A stretch of DNA of 46,580 nucleotides. Source: Psychrobacter sp. JCM 18901 (GTDB taxonomy: Bacteria; Pseudomonadota; Gammaproteobacteria; Pseudomonadales; Moraxellaceae). Shown here piece after piece: positions 20,627 to 31,132 of this stretch. Position 1 is the first letter of the stretch, and every line of letters begins with the position of its first letter. The position numbers and the translations under genes were made by a program. The stretch spans positions 1 to 46,580 of the forward strand of contig NZ_BAWH01000024.1 in the NCBI RefSeq assembly GCF_000586435.1, written 5' to 3'. Below the pieces are notes generated by a model. It was given only the letters and a program-made list of their open reading frames with translations. It ran no database searches and was not told the origin of the DNA.

Positions 20627-20655
20627 AAAAGACAGCCAAATGGCTGTCTTTTCTA
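20627..20655 (+). terminator. Rho-independent terminator after fabI
   Basis: aaaagacagcca (20627-20638) pairs perfectly with tggctgtctttt (20641-20652), a 12-bp stem with a 2-base nominal loop. Confidence 0.85.
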
Positions 20656-20715
20656 GTTATACTATGAGTCTTTTTGGCTACGTGCTTTTTGGCTGCGTGC
20701 CTTTGGACGAGGGAT

Positions 20716-21441
20716 ATGATAACCAAGTTACCAAAGTGGATACTATGGGGCGGGGCGGTATTGGCCTTTAGTGCTGGTTGCGTGAATACGACGGCGTTAA
20801 TGGGGTTTGCCAATTTATCAGTGTCGCACGTCACGGGCAATGTGAGCTTGTTTGCAGCGGCAATCGCTCATTCAGACGCGCGTAGTATTTTATATATTGG
20901 TACCTTGTTGCTGTCCTTTTTGGCAGGGGCTATACTAAGCGGCTTTGTCATTGGACAGACATCATTGAAACTCGGTCGTCGTTATGGACGAGCGCTATAT
21001 CTAGAAGCAGCACTACTGTTGGTTAGCTATTGGTTGTATCAGCAGCATGATTACTTAGGGCAATTAGCAGCAGCAATGGCATGTGGACTGCAAAATGCGA
21101 TGGTCGCAACTTATAGTGGGGCGGTCATTCGGACCACCCACTTGACAGGGCTGACCTCAGACATGGGGGCGGCAATTGGTAATTGGCTTGCTGGTCGTTC
21201 TATTAGTAAGCCAACCTTAGGGTTTCAAGCCATTATCTGGTATTGTTTCTGCGGTGGTAGCGCAGTAGGCGCTTTCTTGTTTGCAAAAGTCAGCTATGAT
21301 GCGCTGCTTGTACCCATCGCAATCGTTCTAACATCAGCATTTATATATAACTATGTCTCAGATCATCTGCCAGAGGTGAGAGAAACAAAACTAAAAAAAG
21401 CGCTCATCATCATGACAAGCGCTTCTTATTTTTGCTGTTAA
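20716..21441 (+). CDS. YoaK family (DUF1275) membrane protein
   Basis: Small multi-pass inner-membrane protein of about 241 aa as read. Six hydrophobic segments are visible, starting with WILWGGAVLAFSAGCVNTTAL, and the family pattern SVSHVTGNVSLFAAAIA plus CGLQNAMVATYSGAVIRTTH. DUF1275 function is unknown. ATG 20716 is preferred (weak GGA at 20705-20707); a longer in-frame start at 20674 would add 14 unlikely residues. The last 15 codons run through a terminator hairpin. If the A7 at 21393-21399 is really A6, the protein would end at TGA 21413-21415, a more sensible position. Confidence 0.82.
   Translation: MITKLPKWILWGGAVLAFSAGCVNTTALMGFANLSVSHVTGNVSLFAAAIAHSDARSILYIGTLLLSFLAGAILSGFVIGQTSLKLGRRYGRALYLEAALLLVSYWLYQQHDYLGQLAAAMACGLQNAMVATYSGAVIRTTHLTGLTSDMGAAIGNWLAGRSISKPTLGFQAIIWYCFCGGSAVGAFLFAKVSYDALLVPIAIVLTSAFIYNYVSDHLPEVRETKLKKALIIMTSASYFCC
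21393..21431. terminator. Bidirectional terminator overlapping the YoaK-family 3' end
   Basis: aagcgct (21398-21404) pairs with agcgctt (21418-21424), with A7 on the left and a T-rich tract on the right. It separates the plus-strand YoaK gene from the minus-strand 54-aa ORF. Confidence 0.7.
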
Positions 21442-21479
21442 TACTAGATAACTGGCTTTATCTGCCGTTCTGCCATCTT

Positions 21480-21644
21480 TTATTTTGCGCCTTCTTCTTG
21501 ATGATCTTCATGCTCATGCATACCTTGCATCATATCTAGCGCTGAGTCGTCAGTACGCTGTTGATCTTCTTTGGCCAGACTATCTTGATTGATGTCTTTT
21601 GGCGCCATTTTTGTGGTTGCATCGGTTTTATTTGCATCTGTCAT
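21480..21644 (-). CDS. Small acidic hypothetical protein (54 aa)
   Basis: Short ORF MTDANKTDATTKMAPKDINQ and onward, ending QGMHEHEDHQEEGAK. It is hydrophilic, rich in Asp, Glu, Gln and His, with no membrane segment or Cys, and is probably disordered. Support for its being real: AAAAGGAATGACACT directly upstream of ATG 21644 gives a strong ribosome binding site, the coding region is followed by a terminator on its own strand (21393-21431), and it fills an otherwise empty gap. I do not recognise a family. The His/Glu-rich tail could bind metal, but that is a guess. Confidence 0.6.
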   Translation of the reverse strand: MTDANKTDATTKMAPKDINQDSLAKEDQQRTDDSALDMMQGMHEHEDHQEEGAK

Positions 21645-22035
21645 AGTGTCATTCCTTTTGTTTTTATTGATAATTTTCTATTCAACCTTCTGATTATGTG
21701 GTATCGGTTTTTACTTGTATAGCCCCAAATGATGAATGTTTGAATGCTTTATGTAATTTTTATCAACCAAGGCGTCCATTCAAAGCAGTGAGAACAAAGT
21801 AGTGAGAAAGCTACTATTGAAAAATCTCACAAAGTCGAGAGGTGATTATCATTAACGAATCAAACAGATATCCTAAAAAAAACAAAATTAATCAAAATGT
21901 ATTCATATATAAGTTATTCTGATATGATATTTTCGCGCGTAATGTTCGCTATATGAATATCATGATGTCTTATAATAAGTGTGTGTTGCAATAATTTTGA
22001 CTTCATACTCACTTTGGATGCGATAAGGATAATTT
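21645..22035. other. Intergenic region upstream of the SLC13 transporter
   Basis: 391 bases with no gene seen. It holds the promoters of the small minus-strand ORF and of the plus-strand transporter. TATGAT at about 21922-21927 is a possible -10. Nothing else is recognised. Confidence 0.35.
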
Positions 22036-23457
22036 ATGTCAGAGAAAAAGCTGGATAGCCATATTCCTGATGATGGTAACGAGTATTTATTTACGGATAC
22101 ATTCCCAAAGGGAACGGGAAAAGGATTGATCGTGGTCGCCATTGCGGCAATCATTAGTTTTATTATTTATAGTGTATTGCCATTTGAGGTCAGTGCTAAC
22201 AAAGGGCTAGCAATGCTGTTTTTTATCGGCGTGCTATGGCTCACTGAGGCGATACACGTCACAATCACTGCGATCTTGGTGGTTGTGGTTGGGACATTAA
22301 TTGGCATTCCTGATTTTAATGCTGAAGTCGGTCTGCAAAGCTTTGCTAGTCCCATTATTTATCTCTTCTTTGGTGGTTTTGCCTTGGCGGCCGCGTTACA
22401 TGTACAAAAGCTTGATAGAAAGATTGCGCTAAAAATTCTATCGTTGTCGGGCGGCAAGCTCAGTACAGCAGTATTTTTGATATTTGGTGTGACGGCATTC
22501 TTGTCCATGTGGATATCGAATACAGCGACAACGGCAATGATGCTCCCATTGGCACTCGGTATTTTAACGCAAGTTGATAGTAAAGAAGATCGCGGTACTT
22601 TTGTGTTTGTACTGCTTGGTATTGCTTATTCAGCAAGTTTGGGTGGTTTGGGCACGATTGTCGGCTCGCCACCAAATGCCATTGCTGCAAAAGCATTGGA
22701 TATCGCATTTGTTGATTGGATGAAGTTTGGTATCCCAATGATGCTGATACTATTACCAGTACTGTTGGGTGCGATGTATTTGTATCTAAAGCCGAACCTA
22801 AACCGTACTATGCAGCTAGAGCAAGATGAAATCATTCCTTGGACCAAAACCCGCCTATTAACAATTACTGTTTTCATTGTCACGGCAGCTAGCTGGATGT
22901 TGTCTAAACAAATTGGGGCTGCAGTTGGTATCGAAGATACAGATGCCGTTGTCGCGTTGCTTGCAGCAGTGGCGGTCGTGAGCTTGGGTCTAGTTTCTTG
23001 GAAACAGGTATCAGACAACACGGATTGGGGCGTGCTCATGTTATTTGGTGGCGGTATTGCGCTATCAAATATCCTAAAAGTATCAGGTGCGTCATTAGTG
23101 TTAGGCGAGACGGTTGCTAATGGCTTACAAACAGCGCCACTATTGGTGGTGATGCTTGCAATCTCAGCCTTTATTATTTTCTTGACAGAGTTTGCATCAA
23201 ATACGGCTTCAGCAGCGCTCTTAGTACCTGTGTTTGTGGCAATTGCCGAGCATATGGGTATACCGAGTGAGGTCTTAGTACTTATTATTGGTATCGGTGC
23301 GTCCTGTGCCTTTATGCTACCAGTTGCTACGCCGCCGAATGCTATTGTGTTTGGTACAGGTTTGATCAAGCAAACAGAGATGATACGTACAGGTGTCATC
23401 CTTAATATTATCTCTACTATCATCGTTGGGTGTTGGGCATACTTTTTCTTACTGTAG
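22036..23457 (+). CDS. SLC13/DASS family sodium-coupled anion (dicarboxylate) transporter
   Basis: Inner-membrane symporter of the divalent anion:sodium family, 473 aa and intact. About 12 hydrophobic segments. The two paired substrate/sodium-site motifs are clear: WISNTATTAMMLPLALG in the first half and EFASNTASAALLVPVFVAIA in the second (SNT each), with GLGTIVGSPPNAIA and MLPVATPPNAIVFG as the linked loops. Family members carry succinate, malate, citrate or sulfate; the SNT pairs favour di- or tricarboxylates, but this cannot be fixed from sequence. It is a single gene with its own promoter region and terminator. Confidence 0.9.
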   Translation: MSEKKLDSHIPDDGNEYLFTDTFPKGTGKGLIVVAIAAIISFIIYSVLPFEVSANKGLAMLFFIGVLWLTEAIHVTITAILVVVVGTLIGIPDFNAEVGLQSFASPIIYLFFGGFALAAALHVQKLDRKIALKILSLSGGKLSTAVFLIFGVTAFLSMWISNTATTAMMLPLALGILTQVDSKEDRGTFVFVLLGIAYSASLGGLGTIVGSPPNAIAAKALDIAFVDWMKFGIPMMLILLPVLLGAMYLYLKPNLNRTMQLEQDEIIPWTKTRLLTITVFIVTAASWMLSKQIGAAVGIEDTDAVVALLAAVAVVSLGLVSWKQVSDNTDWGVLMLFGGGIALSNILKVSGASLVLGETVANGLQTAPLLVVMLAISAFIIFLTEFASNTASAALLVPVFVAIAEHMGIPSEVLVLIIGIGASCAFMLPVATPPNAIVFGTGLIKQTEMIRTGVILNIISTIIVGCWAYFFLL

Positions 23458-23497
23458 TTAAATAACTCATGTAGACACAGTCATATGTACAAATGCT

Positions 23498-23541
23498 AAA
23501 AACCCCAATGTTCAAGACAAATTGAACGTTGGGGTTTTTTA
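23498..23541 (+). terminator. Rho-independent terminator after SLC13 gene
   Basis: aaaaaccccaatgttcaa (23498-23515) pairs with ttgaacgttggggttttt (23522-23539), with a single T-G pair, and ends in T6. Confidence 0.9.
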
Positions 23542-23612
23542 TGGCTTATCGTATGAGATAACGGTATAGAATGTTTATTATTAACGTCATCTTATTAAAT
23601 GGATTTGATCAC

Positions 23613-24615
23613 ATGACACAGTATTTATTGAAAGCAGTTGTTCTCATAGTGCTAGGCGCAATTGCCGTGTTAATGGTATTTATAGCAAAATACTGGGCAC
23701 CTGATCGTACCGTCGCTGAGCTAAAACAATGGCAACTACCCAACAGCGAATTTATAGACATACAAGGTATGCAGGCGCATGTAGTGCAGTCAGCTAACTG
23801 TTATAAAAATCGTGACAATGCAGCCGAAAAAAAACCGACCCGAAACAATCGTTTTATTGCATGGTACATCGGCAAGTTTGCATACATGGGAGGGCTGGAC
23901 CAAGGCGCTGTCTGATCAATACTGTGTCGTGAGCATGGATTTGCCAGGGTTTGGTTTGACAGGTCCTTATGTGGACGAGAGCACACAATATAGCAGCGAA
24001 AATTATGCGGCGTTTGTCATTGAAGTACTTAATCATTTGAAGCTGGACCGTGTCACGCTAGCTGGTAATTCATTGGGAGGCAAGGTAGCGTGGCGTACTG
24101 CAGCTTTGTATCCTGAGCGTGTCAATCGATTGATATTGGTAGATTCAGTTGGTTATCCAGCAACGCCCAAACATATTCCTATTGGTTTTAAACTTGCTAA
24201 ATATCCAGCGATGTCACCAATTTTAAATCGCATCCTACCCAGAAGTGTTGTTGAGAAAAGCGTTTTAAGCGTGTATGCAGACAATAGTAAAGTAAACGAT
24301 GCCTTGGTTGATAGATACTATGAATTGACCCTACGCAAAGGTAATCGTCAAGCATTAAGTCGTCGCCTAAATGAGACTGATGATGACAGTGATCAAGCTC
24401 AAATAAAGCAGCTGGACATACCGACTTTGATCTTATGGGGTGCAAAAGATGATCTTATTCCTGTAGAAAACGCCGCGTTATTTCATAGAGATATACGTGA
24501 TAGTCAGCTTAAAATATTTGATAACTTAGGTCGTCATGTACCGCACGAAGAAGATCCGTTAGCAACCGTTGACGTTGTAAAGCAGTTTTTGATTAGTGAG
24601 TCAGGAAATGGATAA
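23613..24615 (+). CDS. Membrane-anchored alpha/beta hydrolase (one frame break)
   Basis: Alpha/beta-hydrolase fold esterase or related enzyme, corrected length 333 aa. An N-terminal hydrophobic helix (KAVVLIVLGAIAVLMVFIA) anchors it. The oxyanion segment reads VLLHGTSASLHTWEGW, the nucleophile elbow AGNSLGGKVAWR (Ser), the acid is in ILWGAKDDLIP (Asp), and the catalytic His in NLGRHVPHEEDP. Substrate unknown; the closest themes are haloperoxidase and meta-cleavage hydrolase-like proteins. The break is in A8 at 23827-23834, which should be A7, giving EKNRPETIVLLHG. It overlaps the next gene by 8 bases, so the two are probably co-translated. Confidence 0.87.
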
Positions 24616-25401
24616 CTTAGAAAAGAAACAGATAACAACCATCGCTGCGATTTCAGATATTCATAGTAATGTCTACGCCCTTGAAGCTGTGCTTGCCGAT
24701 ATAAGATATCGAGATGTTGATCAGATTGTCAATCTTGGTGATATTTTATACGGGCCAATAGCACCTCATGCTACCTATGAGCTATTAATGGCAAATCGAG
24801 ATGATATTATTACCATTAGAGGCAATCAGGATAGGCAGATTTATGAAGCCACTACGGCAGAAATTGCTAATAATCCAACCATGGGTTTATTATCAAAGAT
24901 CTCTCTAAAAAAGCGATTGAATGGATGCGGTCTTTACCATTTGATTTTCATGTAAGTGAGGATGTATACCTCTGCCACGGTTCGCCGACCGATGACATGA
25001 TATATTTACTAGAGGATATCGAAACGGGTCAACCAATAGTGCGTAATGATGCGACTATATTGGCGTTACTTGATGGTATTGATAATGATGTTATCTTATG
25101 TGGTCATACACACATCCCGCGTACAGTAGTACTGTCGTCAGGACAAACTATTGTGAATAGTGGTAGCGTTGGCTATCCAGCTTACGAAGACGATTTGCCT
25201 ATTATTCATAAGATGCAAACTTATTCGCCTCATGCTAATTATGCTCTTATCAAATGTATTGAGACTCAACAAGGTAAACATTGGCAAACTGAGCATGTCA
25301 GGGTCGCTTATGACCATGAAGCAGCAGCAAATATGGCTCTAAGAAACGGACGTGAAGATTGGGCATTTGCATTGAAGACGGGTAGAGTGATTCCAGTATG
25401 A
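24608..25401 (+). CDS. Calcineurin-like metallophosphoesterase (one frame break)
   Basis: Predicted phosphodiesterase of the YfcE/MJ0936-like branch, corrected length 264 aa. Metal-binding motifs in order: AISDIHSNVYALEAVL (DxH), VNLGDILYGP (GD), IRGNQDRQ (GNxD), LCHGSPTDD, and LCGHTHIPR (GHTH), then VNSGSVGYPAY. Substrate not predictable. The break lies at TTT 24886-24888, which should be TTTT; it then reads MGFIIKDLSKKAIEWMRSLP. ATG 24608 lies within the end of the hydrolase gene; an in-frame GTG at 24596 is an alternative start. Confidence 0.88.
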
Positions 25402-25485
25402 CAGTACTTAAAAACGTTCTATCCTAGCAATGACAGCATTACCTTTAGATTAACTATGGGTTTTATTTAATAGAGATTACGTAAA

Positions 25486-26077
25486 ATGCTAACACTATAT
25501 ATGGTTCAATTGGGCGGCCGTCCTAAAGGCCGTTTGATTGAGCAACACGATATTTTCTTTGGTGCAGCCAGTCAAGTGAGTGACTTGATAGGAGATATCA
25601 ATGAACATTGGCCTGAGGTAAAAAAATAAATGGCATATTGATTCGTATCGAGCGATTGCCAAAGTGGGTAGTTATGCCATTAAGTTAATTGAACCAAGTC
25701 AGCAATTAAAGGCTGCTGCTGACTTAAAGTTATTCTTTATCAATCTAGGTGGCTATCAGCAGGACAGTTTTGAAGAATTCCATTATAAGCTACTCATCGT
25801 TGCACCTAACCAAGCTGACGCGATCAAACAAGCAAAAAAAAGTGATTTTTATAAGCAATCTACTTTTAAAGATAAAACGTCACCTTTCAATGCAGCTTCT
25901 CATATTGATGATAAGTTTGCAGTAGATATAGATGACATATATAACGTAAATGATCTTATCTCCAATGTTCAGCTTTCGATTGAGCCTATTAGTGATACAG
26001 ATGAGCTGAATGCTAAAGAAGACAAAGAGTACGTCGGCTATCTAAGCATCAAGAATTTAAAGAAATTGGCGCTATAA
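25486..26077 (+). CDS. DUF1543 domain-containing protein (one frame break)
   Basis: Cytoplasmic protein of unknown function, corrected length 196 aa. The opening MVQLGGRPKGRLIEQHDIFF and the later FFINLGGYQQDSFEEFHYKLLI are the two repeat-like blocks typical of DUF1543 (a LGG then an E-x-H motif in each). The break is in A7 at 25620-25626, which should be A6, joining PEVK to NKWHIDSYRAIAKV. No signal peptide or membrane segment. It stands between the phosphoesterase and hrpA on the same strand; no functional link is evident. Confidence 0.8.
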
Positions 26078-26236
26078 TAGATTTATCTAAATTTCATAAA
26101 AGTAACTCAATACACGCTTGATTAAATAAACCTAATGGACAGCTTACGAGAGCAATCAGGACTCGACTAACTTGAATCATACCCCAATTACCCCCATAAT
26201 CTAACCAATTCTACATAATAAATAGCCTAAGCAAAT

Positions 26237-29200
26237 ATGCCCAATACTTCTAAGCCCAATATTCCTGAAAACAGCGATTCAGATACATCTATTGTAAATG
26301 AAACTCAAGATACTAAGAAGCCAGCAGTACCACTGGCGGATTTACCAGTACTTGCCAAGAATAGCTATTACTTAAGCCGTCTTGAACGTGAGCTGGCACG
26401 TGCTGCTGTGCCTAAGAATAAAAAAATCTAATCATGATTCTAAAGAAAAGAACAATTCAGATGATGTACTTGCCAAGAAACGTGCTCAGTACGAGAAAAT
26501 AAAAACGCGTTCTCAAGAAGCTGTGCAAGCACGTATCGATAGTATTCCAAGTGATTTACCTGCCAAACTAAACCTGGATTTGCCTGTTAGCCAACGCGCA
26601 GAAGACTTAGTACAAGCGATTATCGATAATCAAGTCATTATTGTCGCTGGCGAGACGGGTTCTGGTAAAACGACGCAGTTGCCTAAGCTTGCGATGTTAG
26701 CAGGACGAGGTATTACAGGCCAGATAGGGCATACACAGCCCAGACGATTGGCTGCTCGTAGTGTGGCAAACCGTATCGCAGAAGAGTTAGGTGAGCCATT
26801 AGGTAATACTGTCAGTTTTAAGATTCGCTTTAATGAGCAAGGGACAGCGCAATCTGTTGTAAAGCTCATGACGGACGGTATTTTACTAGCTGAACTAGGT
26901 CATGATCGGTTTTTGAGTAAGTACGATACGATTATTATCGATGAGGCGCACGAGCGTAGTTTAAACATTGATTTTATTATGGGTTATCTCAAAAAGATGC
27001 TGCCCAAGCGCCCAGATTTAAAAGTTATTATTACCTCGGCGACCCTTGATACTAAGCGCTTTAGTGAATACTTCAGCGTTATGACAATAAGCTCAAACGG
27101 CAAGTCCCTGCACCTATTTTTAATGTAGAAGGGCGTAGTTTTCCAGTAGAAGTCCGTTATCGTCCGTTGACAGATGAGCCAGTGAATAGCTCGGAAGATG
27201 ACAGCTACGATGATTTTGAAGAGAACCTGCCGCGTGCTGTGGTTGCCGCTGTCGAAGAGTGCTTTAGCGATGCGCAGAGCAAAGGCCACGCCGATCAAGC
27301 TGATATTTTGATATTTGCTGCGACTGAAGCAGAGATTCGCGAAACGCAAGAGGTGCTTGAGCGTCATGGCCCGCGCCATACAGAAGTACTACACTGTTTG
27401 CACGGCAGACTTATGAAGAGCAGCAGCGTATTTTTCAACCATCAGGTCGAGGTCGCCGTATTGTTATCGCGACCAACGTTGCTGAGACTGCATTGACCGT
27501 ACCGGGTATCCGCTATGTGATTGACTTAGGTTTTGCGCGGATTTCGCGTTACTCGTATCGCTCGCGCGTACAGCGTTTACCGATTGAAGCGATTTCGCAA
27601 GCAGCGGCCAATCAGCGTAAAGGTCGCTGTGGCCGTGTTGCCCCAGGTGTTTGTATTCGTCTTTATAGTGAAGAAGATTTTAGTGGTCGTCCTGAGTTCA
27701 CTGAGCCTGAGATTCTACGTACCAATTTAGCGTCAGTAATCCTGCAAATGGCCAATCTACGTCTGGGTAGTGTGGATGACTTTGAATTTATTGAGCCGCC
27801 TGATAGCCGATTGGTCACTGATGGTCATAAATTGCTAGATGAACTGGGCGCTATTACTTCTAAGAAAGATACCGCTGCTCAGGACAAAACCAATAAGCCA
27901 AAAGCTAGAAAAGGGCTTGATCACCTGCGTTTGACAGCAACTGGTCAGAAAATGGCACGTATGCCAATTGATCCAAGGCTGGCACGTATGCTTGTGGCTG
28001 GTTCTGACTTTGATTGTATTCGCGAAATGCTAATCGTTGTGGCTGCGCTTGCTGTGCAGGATCCACGCGAGCGTCCTGCCAATAAACGTACGCAAGCGGA
28101 TCAAAAGCATGCGGTCTTCCGTCAAGACGATTCTGACTTTTTGTTTTATTTGAGTCTATGGAAGGCGCTGTTTGAAAAAGATGAAGACGGCAATAAACTG
28201 TCTGGCAATCAGCGTAAGCAGTTTGCTAAGAAAAATTATCTGAGCTTCCCGCGTGTACGTGAATGGCATCAGACGCATCGTCAGTTGGTACAGATGGTCA
28301 CTGAGCTGAAGCTAACTGATGTTAATGAATCAAAAGCTGCTGATAAAAATGTGGCTGTAAATGATCCAACAGCGATTGAAGACGAAGAGTTAAAAGCAGT
28401 CAAGTATGCCAATCTGCATAGAGCGTTATTGACGGGTTTATTGTCTATCATCGCGCATAAGACTGAAAGCCGCGGTGAGTATTTGGCTGCGCGTCAGCAA
28501 AAGGCCAAGATATTTCCAGCCAGTACGGTGTTTAAACAAATACCACCTTGGGTAATGGCGTTTGAAATGGTGGAGACTTCACAAGTCTTTATGCGTACTG
28601 TTGCCAAAATCGAACCAGAATGGATTATCTCAGCGGCAGGTGATTTGCTGAAATATCATTACTTCGAACCACATTGGTCCAAGAAAACAGGACGCGTCAA
28701 AGCCTACGCACAGATTAGTCTGTTTGGACTGATTATTATTGGTAAGCAGCTGACCAACTATGAGCAAGTTAACTTAATTGAATCACGAGAGATATTTATC
28801 CGTGATGGATTGGTGACAGGTAACTTTGGTCGCAACGCGCCTTTTTTTTACAGCACAATATGGACAAGATTGCTCATGTTGAACGTATCGAAGACAAGTT
28901 ACGTCGCCGTGATTTGTTGGTGGATGAAGAGACGCTCTATCAGTCTATGACAAGAAAATCCCTGAGCATGTCGCCAGTCGTAAAGCATTTGAAGATTGGC
29001 GTGCAGAAGTCGAAAAGCATGATGCCAAGCATCTGTTCTTCACTGATGAAGACGTACTTAATAGCCAAGCACCGACTACAGGAGACTTCCCAGAAGTGTG
29101 GAAGCTAGGCGATCTAAAACTGCCGCTCCGCTATATCTTTGATCCGGCCAGCGATGATGATGGTGTGACCATACGTGTACCGCTTGCCGCATTACCGCAG

Positions 29201-30469
29201 CTCGACGCGATTGAGCTACTGTGGGGTGTGCCCGGTTGGCGCTATGAATTGGTATTGCAGCTGCTCAAGTCACTGCCAAAGGAGATACGTCGTCAAATCG
29301 TACCGATACCCAATACTGCAGACAGTTTGTTTGATGAGTTGCAGCCAAAGGGTGGACAAGGATTGCTGAAACAGCTATGTCAGGCATTGCATCGTCGCGG
29401 TATCATGTCGGTGACACCAGAGAACTTCAATCCATCTACGATTGATCGCTATTTGCAGCCACAAATCTGCGTGGTCGATGAGAAAAACCGTATCATCGAA
29501 AAAGGCCGTGATCTGCAAACCCTACAGATTCGTCATGCATCTGAAACCAGTCAAGCGGTAAATGAACAGCAAGGCGTGCATACTGAGTTTCCTGAGCATT
29601 TTGCTTTCAGCAAAAATCATCATAGTGCAGGTGTGGTGATGAAACAGTTTGCAGCGCTCGTCGCTGATGAAGCGGGAGAAGCTGTATCGATTCATCAATA
29701 TACTGATGTCAATGCAGCACTTCAAGCACATCGTATCGGGGTGCTGACTTTAATAAAAGGCAAACTTGGTGCAAAGAAAAAGCAGCTAACGAGCCAAATC
29801 GATAGTATATTTAAACTGGCATTTGCGCCACTTGGCGACATGGATAAACTTAAAACAATCGTTATAGATGCTGCGTTAGACGCGGCTCTCGAAGAGCACT
29901 ATGTCTTATTTGATCATTCTGAGAATTTACCAGAAAGCGCCGATGACATCGCAGTTGGATTGAGCGAGGAGCTACCGTTTACCTCTGAGGAATATACCCA
30001 AACTCTTGAAGTGGTGGTGAATAATTTCTTATTAACTGGTCAAAGCGTTATCAAAACGCTTAAGAATGTTTATACTCGTTGGCAACGTATTCGCCAAGGA
30101 CTACTGATGCTAGATCGCGAGATATTTGGTGAGTCTATCGATGATATCGAAGATCAGTTAGAAGATTTACATTTGGCTGATTTTGTTTATCGGATGGATT
30201 ATAGCCATTGGCAACAGTATCCACGCTATCTTGAAGCGTTACAGATTCGACTAGAGCGTTTGGAGCACAACCTCGACGCCGACCTTGATGGTGTCTACGC
30301 GCTTGATTTGCATATGGAGCGGCTAGCAGGACGTGCGGATAAAGAAGCTATCAGTGAGTATCGCTGGATGGTGGAGGAATACCGTATTCAACTGTTTGCC
30401 CAGCCTATGAAAACTCGTATGGCAGTATCGCCCAAACGTCTAAGCAAAATGTGGGATAAGATGGGTTAG
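26237..30469 (+). CDS. hrpA: ATP-dependent RNA helicase HrpA (five frame breaks)
   Basis: DEAH-box RNA helicase, about 1410 aa after correction; in E. coli it is linked to rescue of stalled ribosomes and fimbrial mRNA processing. The N-terminal tail is charged. Helicase core: [13 protein letters not shown] (motif I), [13 protein letters not shown] (Ia), [13 protein letters not shown] (II), ITSATLD (III), then [20 protein letters not shown] (V) and [12 protein letters not shown] (VI), and a long HrpA-specific C-terminus with WFDEL-like [16 protein letters not shown]. Breaks: A7 at 26420-26426 (should be 6), C at 27077 and 27392 (should be CC), T8 at 28842-28849 (6 or 9), T at 28944 (should be TT). 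Confidence 0.95.
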
Positions 30470-30482
30470 AGTAGGCGGTGTT

Positions 30483-30532
30483 CCAAATAAAAAGGCCAGA
30501 TTAGCAATCGCTCATCTGGCCTTTTTATTTGG
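30483..30532. terminator. Bidirectional terminator with 19-bp perfect stem
   Basis: ccaaataaaaaggccagat (30483-30501) pairs perfectly with atctggcctttttatttgg (30514-30532). It separates hrpA from the convergent small membrane protein gene and overlaps that gene's stop. It shares the outer ccaaataaaaagg arm with the terminator at 18571-18615. Confidence 0.9.
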
Positions 30533-30876
30533 ATAATATTTTATTTAATGACTGATTTTTTTCTGTCAACACACCCATACTATAGAGCACAAACGTAATC
30601 ACAGTGATTGCCACGATAAATGGGGTTAATGCCCAAATCACGATATTTATTAATAATGAAGGCACGAGTCCATCAAACAGCTCAATATCTGGAGTAAAAA
30701 ACTCAGTCATCACATCGACAGAGCGCTTGGCAATGGGAAATAGTAACGTACTAAGAGCCAATATATAGACATATTTGTTAAAACCTGGGTCACTCATGAC
30801 AACTATAAAGTAAAACCCTAAGAAAAAAAGCAACGCCTAGCGCCCAGCATTTTAGAGTGTAACTTAAACGAATCAT
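30525..30876 (-). CDS. Small three-helix membrane protein, hypothetical (one frame break)
   Basis: Unrecognised inner-membrane protein of 116 aa after correction. The open frame on its own begins inside the first helix; reading T7 (plus-strand A7 at 30823-30829) as T6 extends it to ATG 30876 (MIRLSYTLKCWALGVAFFLG), which has an excellent AGGAGATAAC site in front. Predicted helices: about residues 5-27, 35-55 and 75-110. It has a charged C-terminal tail. It is the last gene of a minus-strand group, 256 bases downstream of the DUF2071 gene. No family recognised. Confidence 0.7.
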
Positions 30877-31132
30877 GTTATCTCCTCCCCAATCTATGCA
30901 AATATCATCTACTGAAAACAGCTCGAATACATTCATTTTTTTAAATATATACTATATGTTATATTACGGATGTATAGTGAAAGTCAACTGTTTTTTTGCT
31001 TGAACAACAAATTTCTTTTGGCTAAAAAAATGAGAAAGTGTAGAGATCTCTTGAGTAGGCATTGGCCTTGAAACCTAGTTATCAATGGGAGTTTCGATAC
31101 TCAGATGAATTCTTGTAGCCAAAAGATAGTAG

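Noticed and set aside
21840..21862. Possible Fur box upstream of the SLC13 gene (GATTATCATTAAC)
   Set aside because: Only one half matches the consensus; the other arm is absent and the transporter has no iron link.
31014..31126. Inverted repeat tcttttggcta / tagccaaaaga with a 91-base spacer
   Set aside because: A single 11-bp pair in AT-rich DNA, with no flanking duplication or second copy; could be chance.
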